From NCBI RefSeq assembly GCF_019925205.1, contig NC_083560.1, positions 33,092,270-33,156,269 of the forward strand: a DNA stretch of 64,000 bases. The letters are read 5' to 3'. Position 1 is the first letter of the stretch, and each line of letters begins with the position of its first letter. The notes beneath the pieces are model-generated. The model made no database searches. It worked only from the letters and a program-made list of their open reading frames with translations, and was not told where the DNA came from. Shown here piece after piece: positions 42,722 through 53,000 of this stretch. The DNA is from Metopolophium dirhodum (lineage: Eukaryota > Arthropoda > Insecta > Hemiptera > Aphididae). Made by a program: the position numbers and the translations under genes.

Positions 42722-43414
42722 TTATTTTATTTTAATGAACGTATGAAACCCACATCTATACCTTCCTTCATTCATTTCCCGAGTTTTATCGATGACCATA
42801 AACCCATAATCACTATGATTCCAACATAAATGAGAAATTTTACGAAATTCTGAGAAATCCATATCTGTAGACGAATGATCGTTGAATATATGTCGTAAAT
42901 TTGTATCATCTTGTTTAAGTATCATTAAGAAGTTTGCGTTATCTCTTACTAGCTGTTTTGATATTTTAGAATATGTCTGTGCTAAATAAAATACAGAGCT
43001 AGCACCTGAATGTCTGCCCATGCTAAAGTATTCTCTGATTACGGATTGTGGACCACATATCACATCATCAAAAATGATAATTGAATTTTTTTTGGTTAAG
43101 TTTGGTTTTATAACCTTATCAGCGCTTGTAAATATGAAAAAATTAGCACCTTTTATATCATCTATTATTTTTTTCAGTAAGACATATTTTTCCTGATTAG
43201 AGGTTTTCGAGTATAAATAAATATTTTCAAATCTTAACCCGTTTGCATGTGTGATCAGATTATACATTATATTTGTTTTTCCTGAGCCACTGGGACCAAC
43301 TAGTATAGCACGTATAGTATCAGGTAATAACGAACCATGTCTTGATGGTTTTTTTACTACCTGAACATCTACATTTATTACATCTAATTTATCTTTCTGT
43401 TCAATCAAATTCAT
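42722..43414 (-). CDS. FtsK/HerA-type genome-packaging ATPase
   Basis: 230 aa. Walker A VGPSGSGKT (residues 39-47) and Walker B SIIIFDDV (111-118), followed by a sensor-like AQTYSKISKQLVRDN. This is the A32-like ATPase of Polintons and related dsDNA viruses, which pumps DNA into capsids. Divergent from the capsid gene block across a 51-bp intergenic region (43415-43465) that must contain promoters for both directions. Confidence 0.92.
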   Translation of the reverse strand: MNLIEQKDKLDVINVDVQVVKKPSRHGSLLPDTIRAILVGPSGSGKTNIMYNLITHANGLRFENIYLYSKTSNQEKYVLLKKIIDDIKGANFFIFTSADKVIKPNLTKKNSIIIFDDVICGPQSVIREYFSMGRHSGASSVFYLAQTYSKISKQLVRDNANFLMILKQDDTNLRHIFNDHSSTDMDFSEFRKISHLCWNHSDYGFMVIDKTREMNEGRYRCGFHTFIKIK

Positions 43415-43465
43415 ATTATTTTCGTATAAATACTCTAGATTTTTTAAATTTATAACCAGTTATAG

Positions 43466-44098
43466 ATGGCGTGTTCAACTCGTAAGTACAATTCAAACAA
43501 GACTGGTAAAGGATTTGTAAACTCCCTTATAAATAGTCTCCCGTTCGAAGCTCATATTTCAGGATATCAGTATTGTGGTCCTGGTACGAAATTAAAAAAG
43601 AGACTAGATCGTGGTGATAAAGGAATAAACCCATTGGATGCTGCTTGTCGTGACCACGATATTGTGTATGCAACAAGTAAAAATTTTGACGATAGACATA
43701 AAGCTGATAAAGTGTTAGAAAATCGAGCTTGGGAAAGATTTAAAGCAAAAGATACACCTAGAAAAGAGAAATTAGTTGCGTACGCAGTAACAAACGCAAT
43801 GAAAGCTAAAAGAAAAATAGGTATGGGTTGCAAACGGAAACGTGCTATAAAAACAAATTGTATACTAGCAGCGAAAAAAAAAAGAATCTCAAAAAAAAAG
43901 AATGGTGGTAAAAGGTTGATTTTAGTACCGAGACAATCAGGAGGTGCAATTCCCTTAATACCTATATTTGCAGGATTGTCAGCACTTGGTAGTTTGATGT
44001 CTGGAGGTGCTAGTGTGTATAATGCGGTTCAAAATTCAAAAAGAAAAAAAGGCAGTGGTTTGAAATCAAACAAGAATAGGTTAAGGAAAAAAAACTGA
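43466..44098 (+). CDS. PLA2-domain and core/pX-like virion protein
   Basis: 210 aa. Residues ~33-75 carry a phospholipase A2 signature: calcium loop YCGPG (36-40) and catalytic CRDHDIVY (His64, Asp65), like the domain in parvovirus VP1. A Lys-rich middle (KKKRISKKKNGGK) may bind DNA. The C-terminal PLIPIFAGLSALGSLMSGG then a basic tail resembles the adenovirus pX-type core peptide. The likely role is membrane breach on entry plus genome condensation. Its TGA overlaps the protease ATG (TGATG at 44096-44100). Confidence 0.85.
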   Translation: MACSTRKYNSNKTGKGFVNSLINSLPFEAHISGYQYCGPGTKLKKRLDRGDKGINPLDAACRDHDIVYATSKNFDDRHKADKVLENRAWERFKAKDTPRKEKLVAYAVTNAMKAKRKIGMGCKRKRAIKTNCILAAKKKRISKKKNGGKRLILVPRQSGGAIPLIPIFAGLSALGSLMSGGASVYNAVQNSKRKKGSGLKSNKNRLRKKN

Positions 44099-44469
44099 TG
44101 ATCACGCTACCTGATAGACCGCTTTCGTCTCAAGATATTATAAAATATATCGGAAAGTTGAAAATCAATCATTTCCGTGGTGTCTTTTCACGTGATAACT
44201 TACCTAAAAAACCACATACGATTGAATGTGGTATATTAAACTTGGATACATCTTCAGGCGACGGAAGCCATTGGGTAGCGTTTTATAAAAATAAGGACAA
44301 AGTTGTATATTTTGATAGCTTTGGTGATTTACCACCACCAATTGAATTACAACATTATTTCAGACAGTTCAAAATAGTATACAACTATTCCAACTATCAA
44401 GACTTCAATACATTTAACTGTGGTCATTTATGTCTTGAATTCTTGCAATGCATGAATCTATTACATTAA
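44098..44469 (+). CDS. Adenovirus-type cysteine protease
   Basis: 123 aa with the Ulp1/adenain fold residues in order: GSHWVAFY (His58), YFDSFG (Asp73), NYQDF (Gln101, oxyanion) and FNCGHLC (Cys108). It matures capsid and core proteins. Short but complete for this family. It overlaps the next ORF by 22 bp. Confidence 0.92.
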   Translation: MITLPDRPLSSQDIIKYIGKLKINHFRGVFSRDNLPKKPHTIECGILNLDTSSGDGSHWVAFYKNKDKVVYFDSFGDLPPPIELQHYFRQFKIVYNYSNYQDFNTFNCGHLCLEFLQCMNLLH

Positions 44470-45188
44470 ATCTAACTGGAAATTCAACTGTATTGTCGGT
44501 AAATTATTTTCCATCTCTAAACGTTTACGAGGATTCAGAAATAGCTTTGTTATCTTTGCAAACGTGCAATTCATTTCCAAATATTATAAATCCAACTAAT
44601 AACCGGCTGAGAATAAAATCAATTCCTCCAGATAGAATAGCAAAAATTCAATTTTTTGTACCAGCCGAATGCCGTGACATAGAAGATATTAACAAATATA
44701 TGGTAGAAGAGTTATCTCAAGTTAATAAAGTCTACGGAACAAAGCTGACATTCAGTGTACGTATTGATCCTGTCGATTTTAGAACGTATATAAAATGTAA
44801 TGGAATACTAAACTTTGAGCATCCGTATAGTATAGCACCTGTTTTTGGGTATAGAAAGAAAGTTTGTGGACCGTTTCATGAAGAACATCGATCGGATAAA
44901 GCTGCAAATTTAAACACAATTAATTCTATAAAAGTAATGTGTAATATAGCACATGGGTCATTCAACAACCAACTTCAAAACCATTCGATATATGAGTTTT
45001 TCCCAAGTGGGAGAAGAGGAACAAAGGTTGTTCAATCTCCGGTAAACCTTATATATTACAGATTAAACAAAACAGATATTAATTCAATTACTGTTCAGTT
45101 AGTTGACCAAAACAATAATCCAATTGACAATTTTAACGAAACGTTAACAGTTGTTCTGCATATTAAACGTCACGGATCTCATCATTAA
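44448..45188 (+). CDS. Penton-like minor capsid protein, copy 1
   Basis: 246 aa, single jelly-roll expected. About 50-60% identical by eye to the next gene over the whole length, with shared blocks NSIKVMCNI, IYEFFPS and VVLHIKR. Position between protease and major capsid matches the penton gene in other Polintons. Overlaps the protease end by 22 bp. Confidence 0.8.
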   Translation: MHESITLNLTGNSTVLSVNYFPSLNVYEDSEIALLSLQTCNSFPNIINPTNNRLRIKSIPPDRIAKIQFFVPAECRDIEDINKYMVEELSQVNKVYGTKLTFSVRIDPVDFRTYIKCNGILNFEHPYSIAPVFGYRKKVCGPFHEEHRSDKAANLNTINSIKVMCNIAHGSFNNQLQNHSIYEFFPSGRRGTKVVQSPVNLIYYRLNKTDINSITVQLVDQNNNPIDNFNETLTVVLHIKRHGSHH

Positions 45189-45209
45189 ATTTATATCTTA
45201 GATTTTGTA

Positions 45210-45950
45210 ATGTATGAGTCAGTTACTTTAAGTTTAACTGGGAATGCTACCATATTATCTGTAAATTATTTTCCACCTATAGGCCTTTACGAGGACTCAG
45301 AAATAGCTTTGTTATGTTTACAGTCATTTAATTCGTTTCCAAATATTAATGATAATAATAATAAATTTTCTATACAAGTAGCTGAGAATGAAAACAATAA
45401 TGATCCTATGATATGTTTTATTACATTGGAAGAGGGTTGTTATGAAATTGAAGATATTAAGCAACGAGTTAAGAAGCAAATAGATGACTATAATAGTAAA
45501 AACTTAACCAATTTAACATTCGACATTACAGTTGATCCTAACGATTTCAGATCATATATAAAATGTAATGGGATACTACACTTTGAGCATCCGTATAGTA
45601 TAGCACCTGTATTCGGTTTTGAAAAACGAGTATATAAGCCACACAATGAAATTCTTCGATCGGAAAAAGCTGTAAATTTAAACACAATTAATTCTATAAA
45701 AGTAATGTGTAATATAGCTCAAGGATCATTCAACAACCATCTTCAGAGTCATTCGATTTATGAGTTTTTCCCAAGTGAAAGGACAGGGTTGAAAGTAATT
45801 CAGTCACCACCAAATTTAATATATTACAAATTGAATAAAACAAATATTGATTCGATAACCGTTCAGTTAGTTGATCAAGATCATAATCCGATTGATAATT
45901 TTGGTGAGGCATTGACAATTGTGTTGCATATTAAACGTTACGGATCTTGA
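45210..45950 (+). CDS. Penton-like minor capsid protein, copy 2
   Basis: 246 aa paralogue of the preceding gene, separated from it by 21 bp: a tandem duplication. The N-terminal third differs most (residues ~45-95), while the C-terminal half is highly similar, suggesting divergence of a surface-exposed part. Both copies are fully open, so they may form a mixed vertex complex. Confidence 0.8.
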   Translation: MYESVTLSLTGNATILSVNYFPPIGLYEDSEIALLCLQSFNSFPNINDNNNKFSIQVAENENNNDPMICFITLEEGCYEIEDIKQRVKKQIDDYNSKNLTNLTFDITVDPNDFRSYIKCNGILHFEHPYSIAPVFGFEKRVYKPHNEILRSEKAVNLNTINSIKVMCNIAQGSFNNHLQSHSIYEFFPSERTGLKVIQSPPNLIYYKLNKTNIDSITVQLVDQDHNPIDNFGEALTIVLHIKRYGS

Positions 45951-45951
45951 G

Positions 45952-46110
45952 ATGGGTTTAAAATTCAATATAAACCCACTACTTCGGATCAGTACAACTA
46001 GTCATAAGACTAAAGTGCTACCAGCAACATCAAATCAAATAAAAAAATTGACGGTGAAGAATAAAAAAATTTTACAAGCTTTGGGTTATCAATTAAAGCA
46101 GAATGCCTGA
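45952..46110 (+). CDS. Small basic protein between minor and major capsid genes
   Basis: 52 aa from the ATG at 45952, one base after the penton-copy-2 stop, and overlapping the major capsid start by 8 bp. Basic and largely helical (KKLTVKNKKILQALGYQL). The tight packing supports a real virion-associated peptide. No family recognised. Confidence 0.6.
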   Translation: MGLKFNINPLLRISTTSHKTKVLPATSNQIKKLTVKNKKILQALGYQLKQNA

Positions 46111-47311
46111 AAGTGATATTTTGGATATAACTTCACAGTACGAAACGGATTCTAAAATTACAAAAATTGAATATCATTCATACGCACCGTATACAACATC
46201 ATTTAATAATAATGATGAAATACGTATATCGATCCAGCAAACGGATGTCTATCCATATCTACACGAAAGCTTTATTTTTTTGGAAGGAATAATTACTGAT
46301 GCTACCAAAGTGAAACTAACTAATAACGGTTACTCTTACCTTTTTGAGCAAATACGGTTGGAAATCAATGGGATAGAAGTAGATAGCACGCGTGTTCTTG
46401 GAATCACTAGCTCGTTGAAAGGTTACTTATCCGGTACGCCAGACAACTACAATTGCTATGAAAATGCTGGCTGGAATTTTAAAAACGCAACGCAATCAGA
46501 AAATGATAAAGGTGAATTTACCGCTTGTATTCCATTAAAATATTGGTTAGGATTGTTTGAAGACTACAAAAGAATATTAGTGAATTCTAGATTGGAATTA
46601 ATATTAACCCGAAGTCATAGTGATTTAAATGCTTTACAAGTTAAAAGTGGTGCAACTGCCACTGAAGGTAAAGTCACCTTAAATAAAATAGTCTGGAAGG
46701 TCCCACATATAACGGTCGATGATGAAGAAAGGTTGAAATTATTGAAACTTATAGAAAAAGAAAAAAGTTTGTTTATCCCTTTTAGATCTTTTGAAACTTT
46801 TGAATATCCTGAACTCGGGACCACTAAAAAAGTTGTGTGGAATTTGAAAACTGCTTCAAAATTAGAAAAACCACGATTCGTCGTAATTGGATTACAGAAA
46901 GGACGCAAAAATGTGTTATCAAAAGATTGTAGTATATTCGATCATTGTAATCTAACAAACGTTAAAGTATTTCTGAACTCAATAGCTTATCCATACGATA
47001 ATTTGAATTTAGATTTTTCGAAAAATAATTTCACCTTATTGTATAATATGTATACATCGTTTCAAGAATCGTACTATGAAAAAAGTATTCGTAACCCGAT
47101 ATTGAGTCCTTCTACTTTTGTAGCAAACGCACCAATTATAGTTATCGATACTTCAAAACAGAACGATTCAACCACAGCCTCAGCAGTGGATGTTCAATTG
47201 GAAATCGAAGCTTCAGATTCGCTTACAGGTGTAACTGCTTATTGTTTATTAATTCATGATCGTATTGTAGAATATGTACCTTTTACTAGAGAAGTAAGAA
47301 AACTTGTGTAA
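46103..47311 (+). CDS. Major capsid protein (double jelly-roll type)
   Basis: 402 aa at the last position of the capsid block, the usual size and place for the Polinton hexon-like protein. Beta-rich pattern with two similar halves. Recognisable Maverick blocks: YEQIRLEINGIEVD-like (FEQIRLEINGIEVDSTR), CIPLKYWLGLFEDYKRIL, and the late YCLLIHDRIVEY. It forms the icosahedral shell with the penton proteins. Intact. Confidence 0.88.
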   Translation: MPESDILDITSQYETDSKITKIEYHSYAPYTTSFNNNDEIRISIQQTDVYPYLHESFIFLEGIITDATKVKLTNNGYSYLFEQIRLEINGIEVDSTRVLGITSSLKGYLSGTPDNYNCYENAGWNFKNATQSENDKGEFTACIPLKYWLGLFEDYKRILVNSRLELILTRSHSDLNALQVKSGATATEGKVTLNKIVWKVPHITVDDEERLKLLKLIEKEKSLFIPFRSFETFEYPELGTTKKVVWNLKTASKLEKPRFVVIGLQKGRKNVLSKDCSIFDHCNLTNVKVFLNSIAYPYDNLNLDFSKNNFTLLYNMYTSFQESYYEKSIRNPILSPSTFVANAPIIVIDTSKQNDSTTASAVDVQLEIEASDSLTGVTAYCLLIHDRIVEYVPFTREVRKLV

Positions 47312-47360
47312 ATATATTTTAGAATTAATTTACAATAATAAAAAATCTGTTATTACATAA

Positions 47361-47688
47361 CTTGTGTTCTGTATTTTAAATAATTATTCCATTTTAGTAA
47401 TAAGGTTTGTTGAGAAAAAAACCATTTAGCATGTACACTGTAAATATTTGGACAAAACTGACTTTGAGTGTGCAAACTCTTCATAATTTTTACACGGTAA
47501 AATTATTGTGTCCAAGGGGGACATCCTCCCTTGAACGGTGTGAAATTACCGTGTAAAAAGTGTACAAATTCTTCATAATTTTTACACGGTAAAATTATTG
47601 TGTCCAAGGGGGACATCCTCCCTTGAACGGTGTGAAATTACCGTGGTGACACAAAAAGTAGACTGTGAACATACAAATGTATACTACT
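47361..47688 (-). repeat. Polinton right terminal inverted repeat
   Basis: Mirror copy of 31111-31438, 328 bp, with the same two 92-bp internal units. Flanked outside by TATTTT (47689-47694). Confidence 0.93.
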
Positions 47689-48054
47689 TATTTTAGAATA
47701 AGTAATATCATTTGGTGTATTTGTAATATTATCGAGGGGAAATAAATCATTATTAAAACTATTGTTATCATAATTAGATTGATTATAGTCATGGTCATTA
47801 GAACTATTAGATGCATTTGTTAAACTTGAGTTTTGTATTGTTGAGTCAATAATTTTATTAATTGGACGTTGTTCTAATAAACTTTCATTTTTTTCATTGA
47901 TAAGTAAAAAGTTGTCAGGTGTATTAATATTTAAATCTGAAGATTGTTGGTGCAGTTGATGACTGTTAGTTGTACATAATGATGGTTGATAGGCATTTAT
48001 AGTGGAAATTTCATCTGCAATTTTTCTCCGTTTGGATCTATAACTTTTTATCAT
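47689..48054 (-). pseudogene. CACTA-like transposase, N-terminal 122 codons
   Basis: Starts at the ATG at 48054 (MIKSYRSKRRKIADEI, a basic nuclear-type start), continues through an Asn/Ser-rich linker (SNSSNDHDYNQSNYDNNSF) and reaches the Polinton edge after a Lys-Ile pair encoded by the TATTTT duplication. The frame resumes at 31110 without shift. TGTAG near 48095 may be a splice acceptor for a 5' UTR exon. Confidence 0.65.
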
Positions 48055-50074
48055 TCTAGAATGCCTAAAGTATGATGTGGACGAAAATTCTACATGAGAA
48101 ATAAAAACATACAATTTAATTAGACTTTGCTATCGGGTAAGACGTTATTTTAAAAACAAGCAAAAACAATGACAATAAAAGCGATAGGATTCTCCGTCAC
48201 GGCCACGTGTATGAATAATTTATAATATAAGTACCTATAGGTACCTTATAAGTTATAATATCACGAGGTAGTATTAAGGTTTCAATAATATTTGGTAGGT
48301 ACCTGTATAATCGTCAACTGAATTTATGTTATAGGTATATTGTTAAAAAAAAAATTTTATTATAATAAATAATAATATAGGTTAATAATATTTTACCTGA
48401 TTGATCTCTCTCAACTCTTGTTCGTAGTGTTGAACGCGTATAGCCACTGCACCACTATAATATATCCACGGTAGGTATTTATAATACTCGTATGCAATCA
48501 CTGAATCACTTATAAAACACAAACTTCGTGTAACTTGGTTATAACTTAATACTTATATAATTTATTATGAATTAATGACTATTCATGATCAAAGCTTATA
48601 TTATTGGTGTCGTACTGTTCTATATGTGTGCCGTGTGGCGCGTATTGCGTTAACCGATTACCGACGACCTACGCGTTGTCCCGTATATACTCGTGGAGAA
48701 AAGGCGGTTATTCAGTTATATTGTTAGGTTAGTAACTGTTTACTTGGAGTGACGCGTCGGAGTACGGACTACGGAGTACGGACGAGTGAGAGACGCGTGC
48801 AGTGTGTACTGCTATATTAGGATTCACTGATAAACAATCTTCATCGATACGTATTTTTATTCGATCACACATATTATACAGAATTGCCCGTCAACGTATT
48901 ACCTATATTATTATAATTTATATTTAGCATTGATATTATTAAAATAACTGATACGAGTATACGACACGCCTATAATACTGGCGTATGGGTTGCGGCTTGC
49001 GGTCTTTTTTGAGGAAGAGAGAAAGTTCAATATCTACGAGAGAGCCTGCTGATAAACTATAATAGGCCATTTTTGAGGTTAAGATAAAAAAAATGTTTGT
49101 ATATATTATTTTGTAATAATAAAGAAACCTTTATCACTTTACATATATTATGATCTAAGCTTTAATCACTTTATTCTCAGTTGATAAGACCGATGTCCTA
49201 TCCATTCTCATAATATCATAGAACAATATCTGACATGACTTGAACACTTTTTATCACTGTATATAATATGACGTATTATACTAATATACTAAGGAGCGGC
49301 ACCGGCCGGGCTTACCCAGACGACCAGACCAGCCTGGACGGGCCTTGGGCCGTGCCGGATTCTATGAAATGTAAATCTATTAGGACAAAAGTTATACTGG
49401 CCGGGCCAGACTGGACTTTCTTTAAATCATATGTGGGCCTGGTCCGGGCTTCTGTGAAAAATTAGAAATTCTAGCAGGTCCCATGACAAAATTAACCTTT
49501 TTGTACTAAATTATGAGTCATCGGACGAAAATATATGGGCTTAACCGTGCCGTACTTAATCTTTGCAATTTTTAGATGGACAGGACCAGACTATTAAAAA
49601 TATAAATAATAAATATATATTTGAATATTTCCTTACTCACCAAAAACTATTCGCTGACCGGGCAGACCTCTATAGTATGATATACATTATACATAATACG
49701 TGTATTAGTAGGTATTATACCTACTTGAATGCCTTGAAAATATTTGCTGGCTTGCTGCGTATTTTTGTCATACATAACTATGATAAATGGTGGTATGGTA
49801 TATTGGTAGGTACACAATATGTGATATGAAATATACCTACTTCATAGTTTATAATGAGAATCTATATCATAGGAATATGTATATATTTTTTTTAAATTTT
49901 TTTTAACAATATTATTATTGTGATGCATTATTTATTGTAAATTGTTATTTGTAACATTTGATTAGTTACTGTAAACAATCCCGGATCAAGGGGAGGGCAA
50001 GGGGCCCAAAGTGATACATTTTTATTATTTTAAAGAGTTGTATAATATAACACAACCATGTTATGACCTATGGC
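48055..50074. other. Upstream region of the CACTA-like transposase
   Basis: 48600-48830 is GC-richer with short direct repeats (GGAGTACGGAC, GGACTACGGAG) and could be the promoter region. 49300-49580 has several GGCC/CCGG-rich oligomers (e.g. GGCCGGGC, GGGCCAGAC) that look like degenerate repeats. No supportable ORF. Confidence 0.45.
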
Positions 50075-53000
50075 CAGTGCCGCAACTTAGTAATTTAGGG
50101 CCCCAGGGCAAAATTAAATTTCGGGCCCTACAGCTATAGAGGGTACTTAATAATATAAAATGCTGCTAGAAATTTTTTTTTTTGATAAAATTAAAAGGTA
50201 TGATAAATGATTATTATTTTGTAAAACTATTGTATTCTATGTTTCTGTGGAAATGATATCTGTATTTATATATTTTATGTTATATATTTAAATAATTTTA
50301 ATAAACTTAACAATATATTAATTCATACTTAATCAAATTTCATTTTTCTTGCTTTCATATTTGAAAAATTTGTTAATATTTTGTCCATATCAATTTCTTT
50401 TGTACGACGCTGTTCGATATTTAAAACTGAAATATTGGACAGTCGTTCTTGTCCAGTTGAATTCCTTAAATAGCTTTTTATTATTTTAAGTTTTGAAAAA
50501 GACCTTTCTGCTGTTGCAACCGTTACTGGCAATGTCAAATAAATTATACATGCTCCTAATACATCAGAGTAACTTGTAGCAAAGTCGTTTTCGAGAATAA
50601 ATGAGGCCAGTGCTTGGATACTATTCAAATTTTTATTTTTTATAATTTCTTTGATTGATAGCAGTTGACTTGTTAAATCAGAACTTATATCTGATTGATA
50701 CATTTGAATAAAGTCATATGATCCTTTAATAGTAATTTCATCTGGTCCTAAAAGTGTTTGAGGTTTCAAAAAATTGAAAATACTACAAACGTTATGTAAA
50801 CCTTTAAATCGATCTTTAAGTTGACATATTATTGTGTCAACAACTGGTAAAAATACTTTTATTTTAAAATTATCTTGTGTGATATTCATTCGTCTGTCAC
50901 CATCTACTTCATCAAAAAACAACCTTGCTTTTTTTTGGCGAACCACTTTGTCATCAGTTGGAATACCCCATTTAATTGCCAGGTTGCTTGCATTTTCAAC
51001 TACACTACAATAGTCATTCCTTAGTTGCTGCATACAAGTATAGGCATCAGTCAATCTATCTAATGCTTTCTGGAGGTCAATGTCTTGCTTCTGCAAAAGT
51101 TTAGAGATACCATGCAAAGGACGCAATACTCGTTCCCACAAACATAACATAAGTAAAAATTCAAAAGATTCTATTTTTTTTTTAATTGAAATTGCCATAT
51201 GTTTTTCATCTACTTTACTACTTGATAAACTCATATATGTTAATGATTTTATAACTTCTATATACCTTTGTTTTAATGCTGATACTGATGAATGCCTAGC
51301 CTCCCAGCGAGTAGGACAAACTTTTTTTAATACTTTAAGTCTAATTGTTTTGGCAGTGTCATCACCAAATGCAAGTGATGCCCATCTAGGACAACTAGAA
51401 CTAAAAAAATTGAATATAGTTTGTAATGTTGTAAAAAAGTTAGTTGCAACTTGCGTCGATTTGGCTGCATCACAAATCACCAAGTTAAGGTTATGTGCGC
51501 AGCAATGTACATAATGTGCATTCGACACGGTAGAAGATATTCTTTGTTGCACTCCTGAATAAGCTCCACTCATTACTGCTGCACCATCATAACCCTGGCC
51601 ACGACAATTTTGGATGTCTAAATTGTACTTTTTCAACACATCATAAATAAGATTTTCATAATCCTTTGAGCCATGGTTCTCTAATTCAAAAAACCCAAAA
51701 AAAGATTCTTTTACTTCAAATGATTTTGTTTCATAGTTTAAAACAACATAACGCAGTATAACACTCAATTGATCAATTTTTGTTATATCTTGTGTCGAAT
51801 CTACTATTATTGAATAATATTTAGATCTTTTTACTTCGTTTGCTAATATATTTAATACTTCTGAGGATAATAAATGAATTAATTCATTTTGAATTTTCCA
51901 ACTCAGGTATTTTATTTTATTATTTTCATTATTCAATAGATTATTTAAAACAGGATCAAAATCTGCCATTAGCCTTACAGTCCTGATAAAGTTTCCTTCT
52001 GTATTATTTATTTTAGTTTTACTGTTTTCGTTTCCTCGGAGAGCAGTATTCCCCGCAGTTAAAAATAAAATAATTTTGACTAATCTAATTAAAACATTTC
52101 TCCAAAAACTAGCTTCTTTAATAATTTTATCTTCCATATGTTTGTCTATAGTTTCGTTTTTTAACCAGCGTACTCGGACTTCAGTGGCTTGAATATGTTG
52201 TTGAGAAATTTCATGTGCTCCAATTTTTTCTCCAATATGGTGCCAATCATTAATTCCTAATATCCAATTTATTTTAAAATTTCTATTTTGCCTATCAGCG
52301 AAAAGCCAACATACTTCACAGTATGCACAATCTAAAATGACTGAATAGCATAACCATATTCTGGGTATACATAGTCCTGTATTTGTAGTTTTGTGATAAA
52401 ACTGTGCTGAAAAACGTCTAAGGATGCCTTTTCCATCAGGGCTATAGGGAAATTCTATGTTGGTTGGTTTACATGGTCCATGCAATAAAATACTTCTCTT
52501 CAAATCAGATTTTACAGTATCAAACTCTTTAAAATGTCCACGGTCAGTTGGATAATCATTTGTTAAATCTAAACCTATAAATAAAACAAAATTTACTATA
52601 CATATTATAAGATAGGTAATGAATATCAAAACTGTTTAACAGCTATATGAATATCTTTTTACATTTAATATCAATTGAAATAGATGTAATTATTATGATT
52701 ATTAATTTATTCAGTTTAGTTTAAGTTTTAAGAAAACTATAGGTATTTTGAGAAATATATTTTACCTACCTGGTTTATCAAATATGCCTGACTCAGTAAC
52801 ATCACAAGTGTCAGACGATTCTACTTCATTATTTTCATTTTCACCTAGTTTACATTTTTACATTTTAATAATTTTGAAAAGTTTAATTTAGGTTCCTACC
52901 TGGTTTATCAAATATGTCTGGCTCAGTATCATCACAAGTCACAGACGATTCCAAATCAGTATTTTCATTTATTTTACTAATTAAGTTGGTGGAAAAGTTA

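Larger units (their letters stand above)
31111..47688. mobile_element. Complete Polinton/Maverick (16,578 bp)
   Basis: Terminal inverted repeats of 328 bp (31111-31438 and 47361-47688) start AGTAGTATAC and are nearly identical; two mismatches are visible by eye. The 6-bp duplication TATTTT (31105-31110 and 47689-47694) is the expected Polinton size. All core genes are open: PolB, integrase, ATPase, adenovirus-type protease, penton-like minor capsid (two copies), major capsid, and a PLA2/core-type protein. Accessory genes occupy 31.6-36.8 kb. Near-identical TIRs and open frames imply a young insertion. Confidence 0.93.

Noticed and set aside
49268..49829. Two short plus-strand frames upstream of the hAT
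   Set aside because: They consist of degenerate GGCC-rich repeat words and AT-rich filler.
51080..51514. 144-codon plus-strand frame
   Set aside because: Antisense shadow of the hAT transposase.
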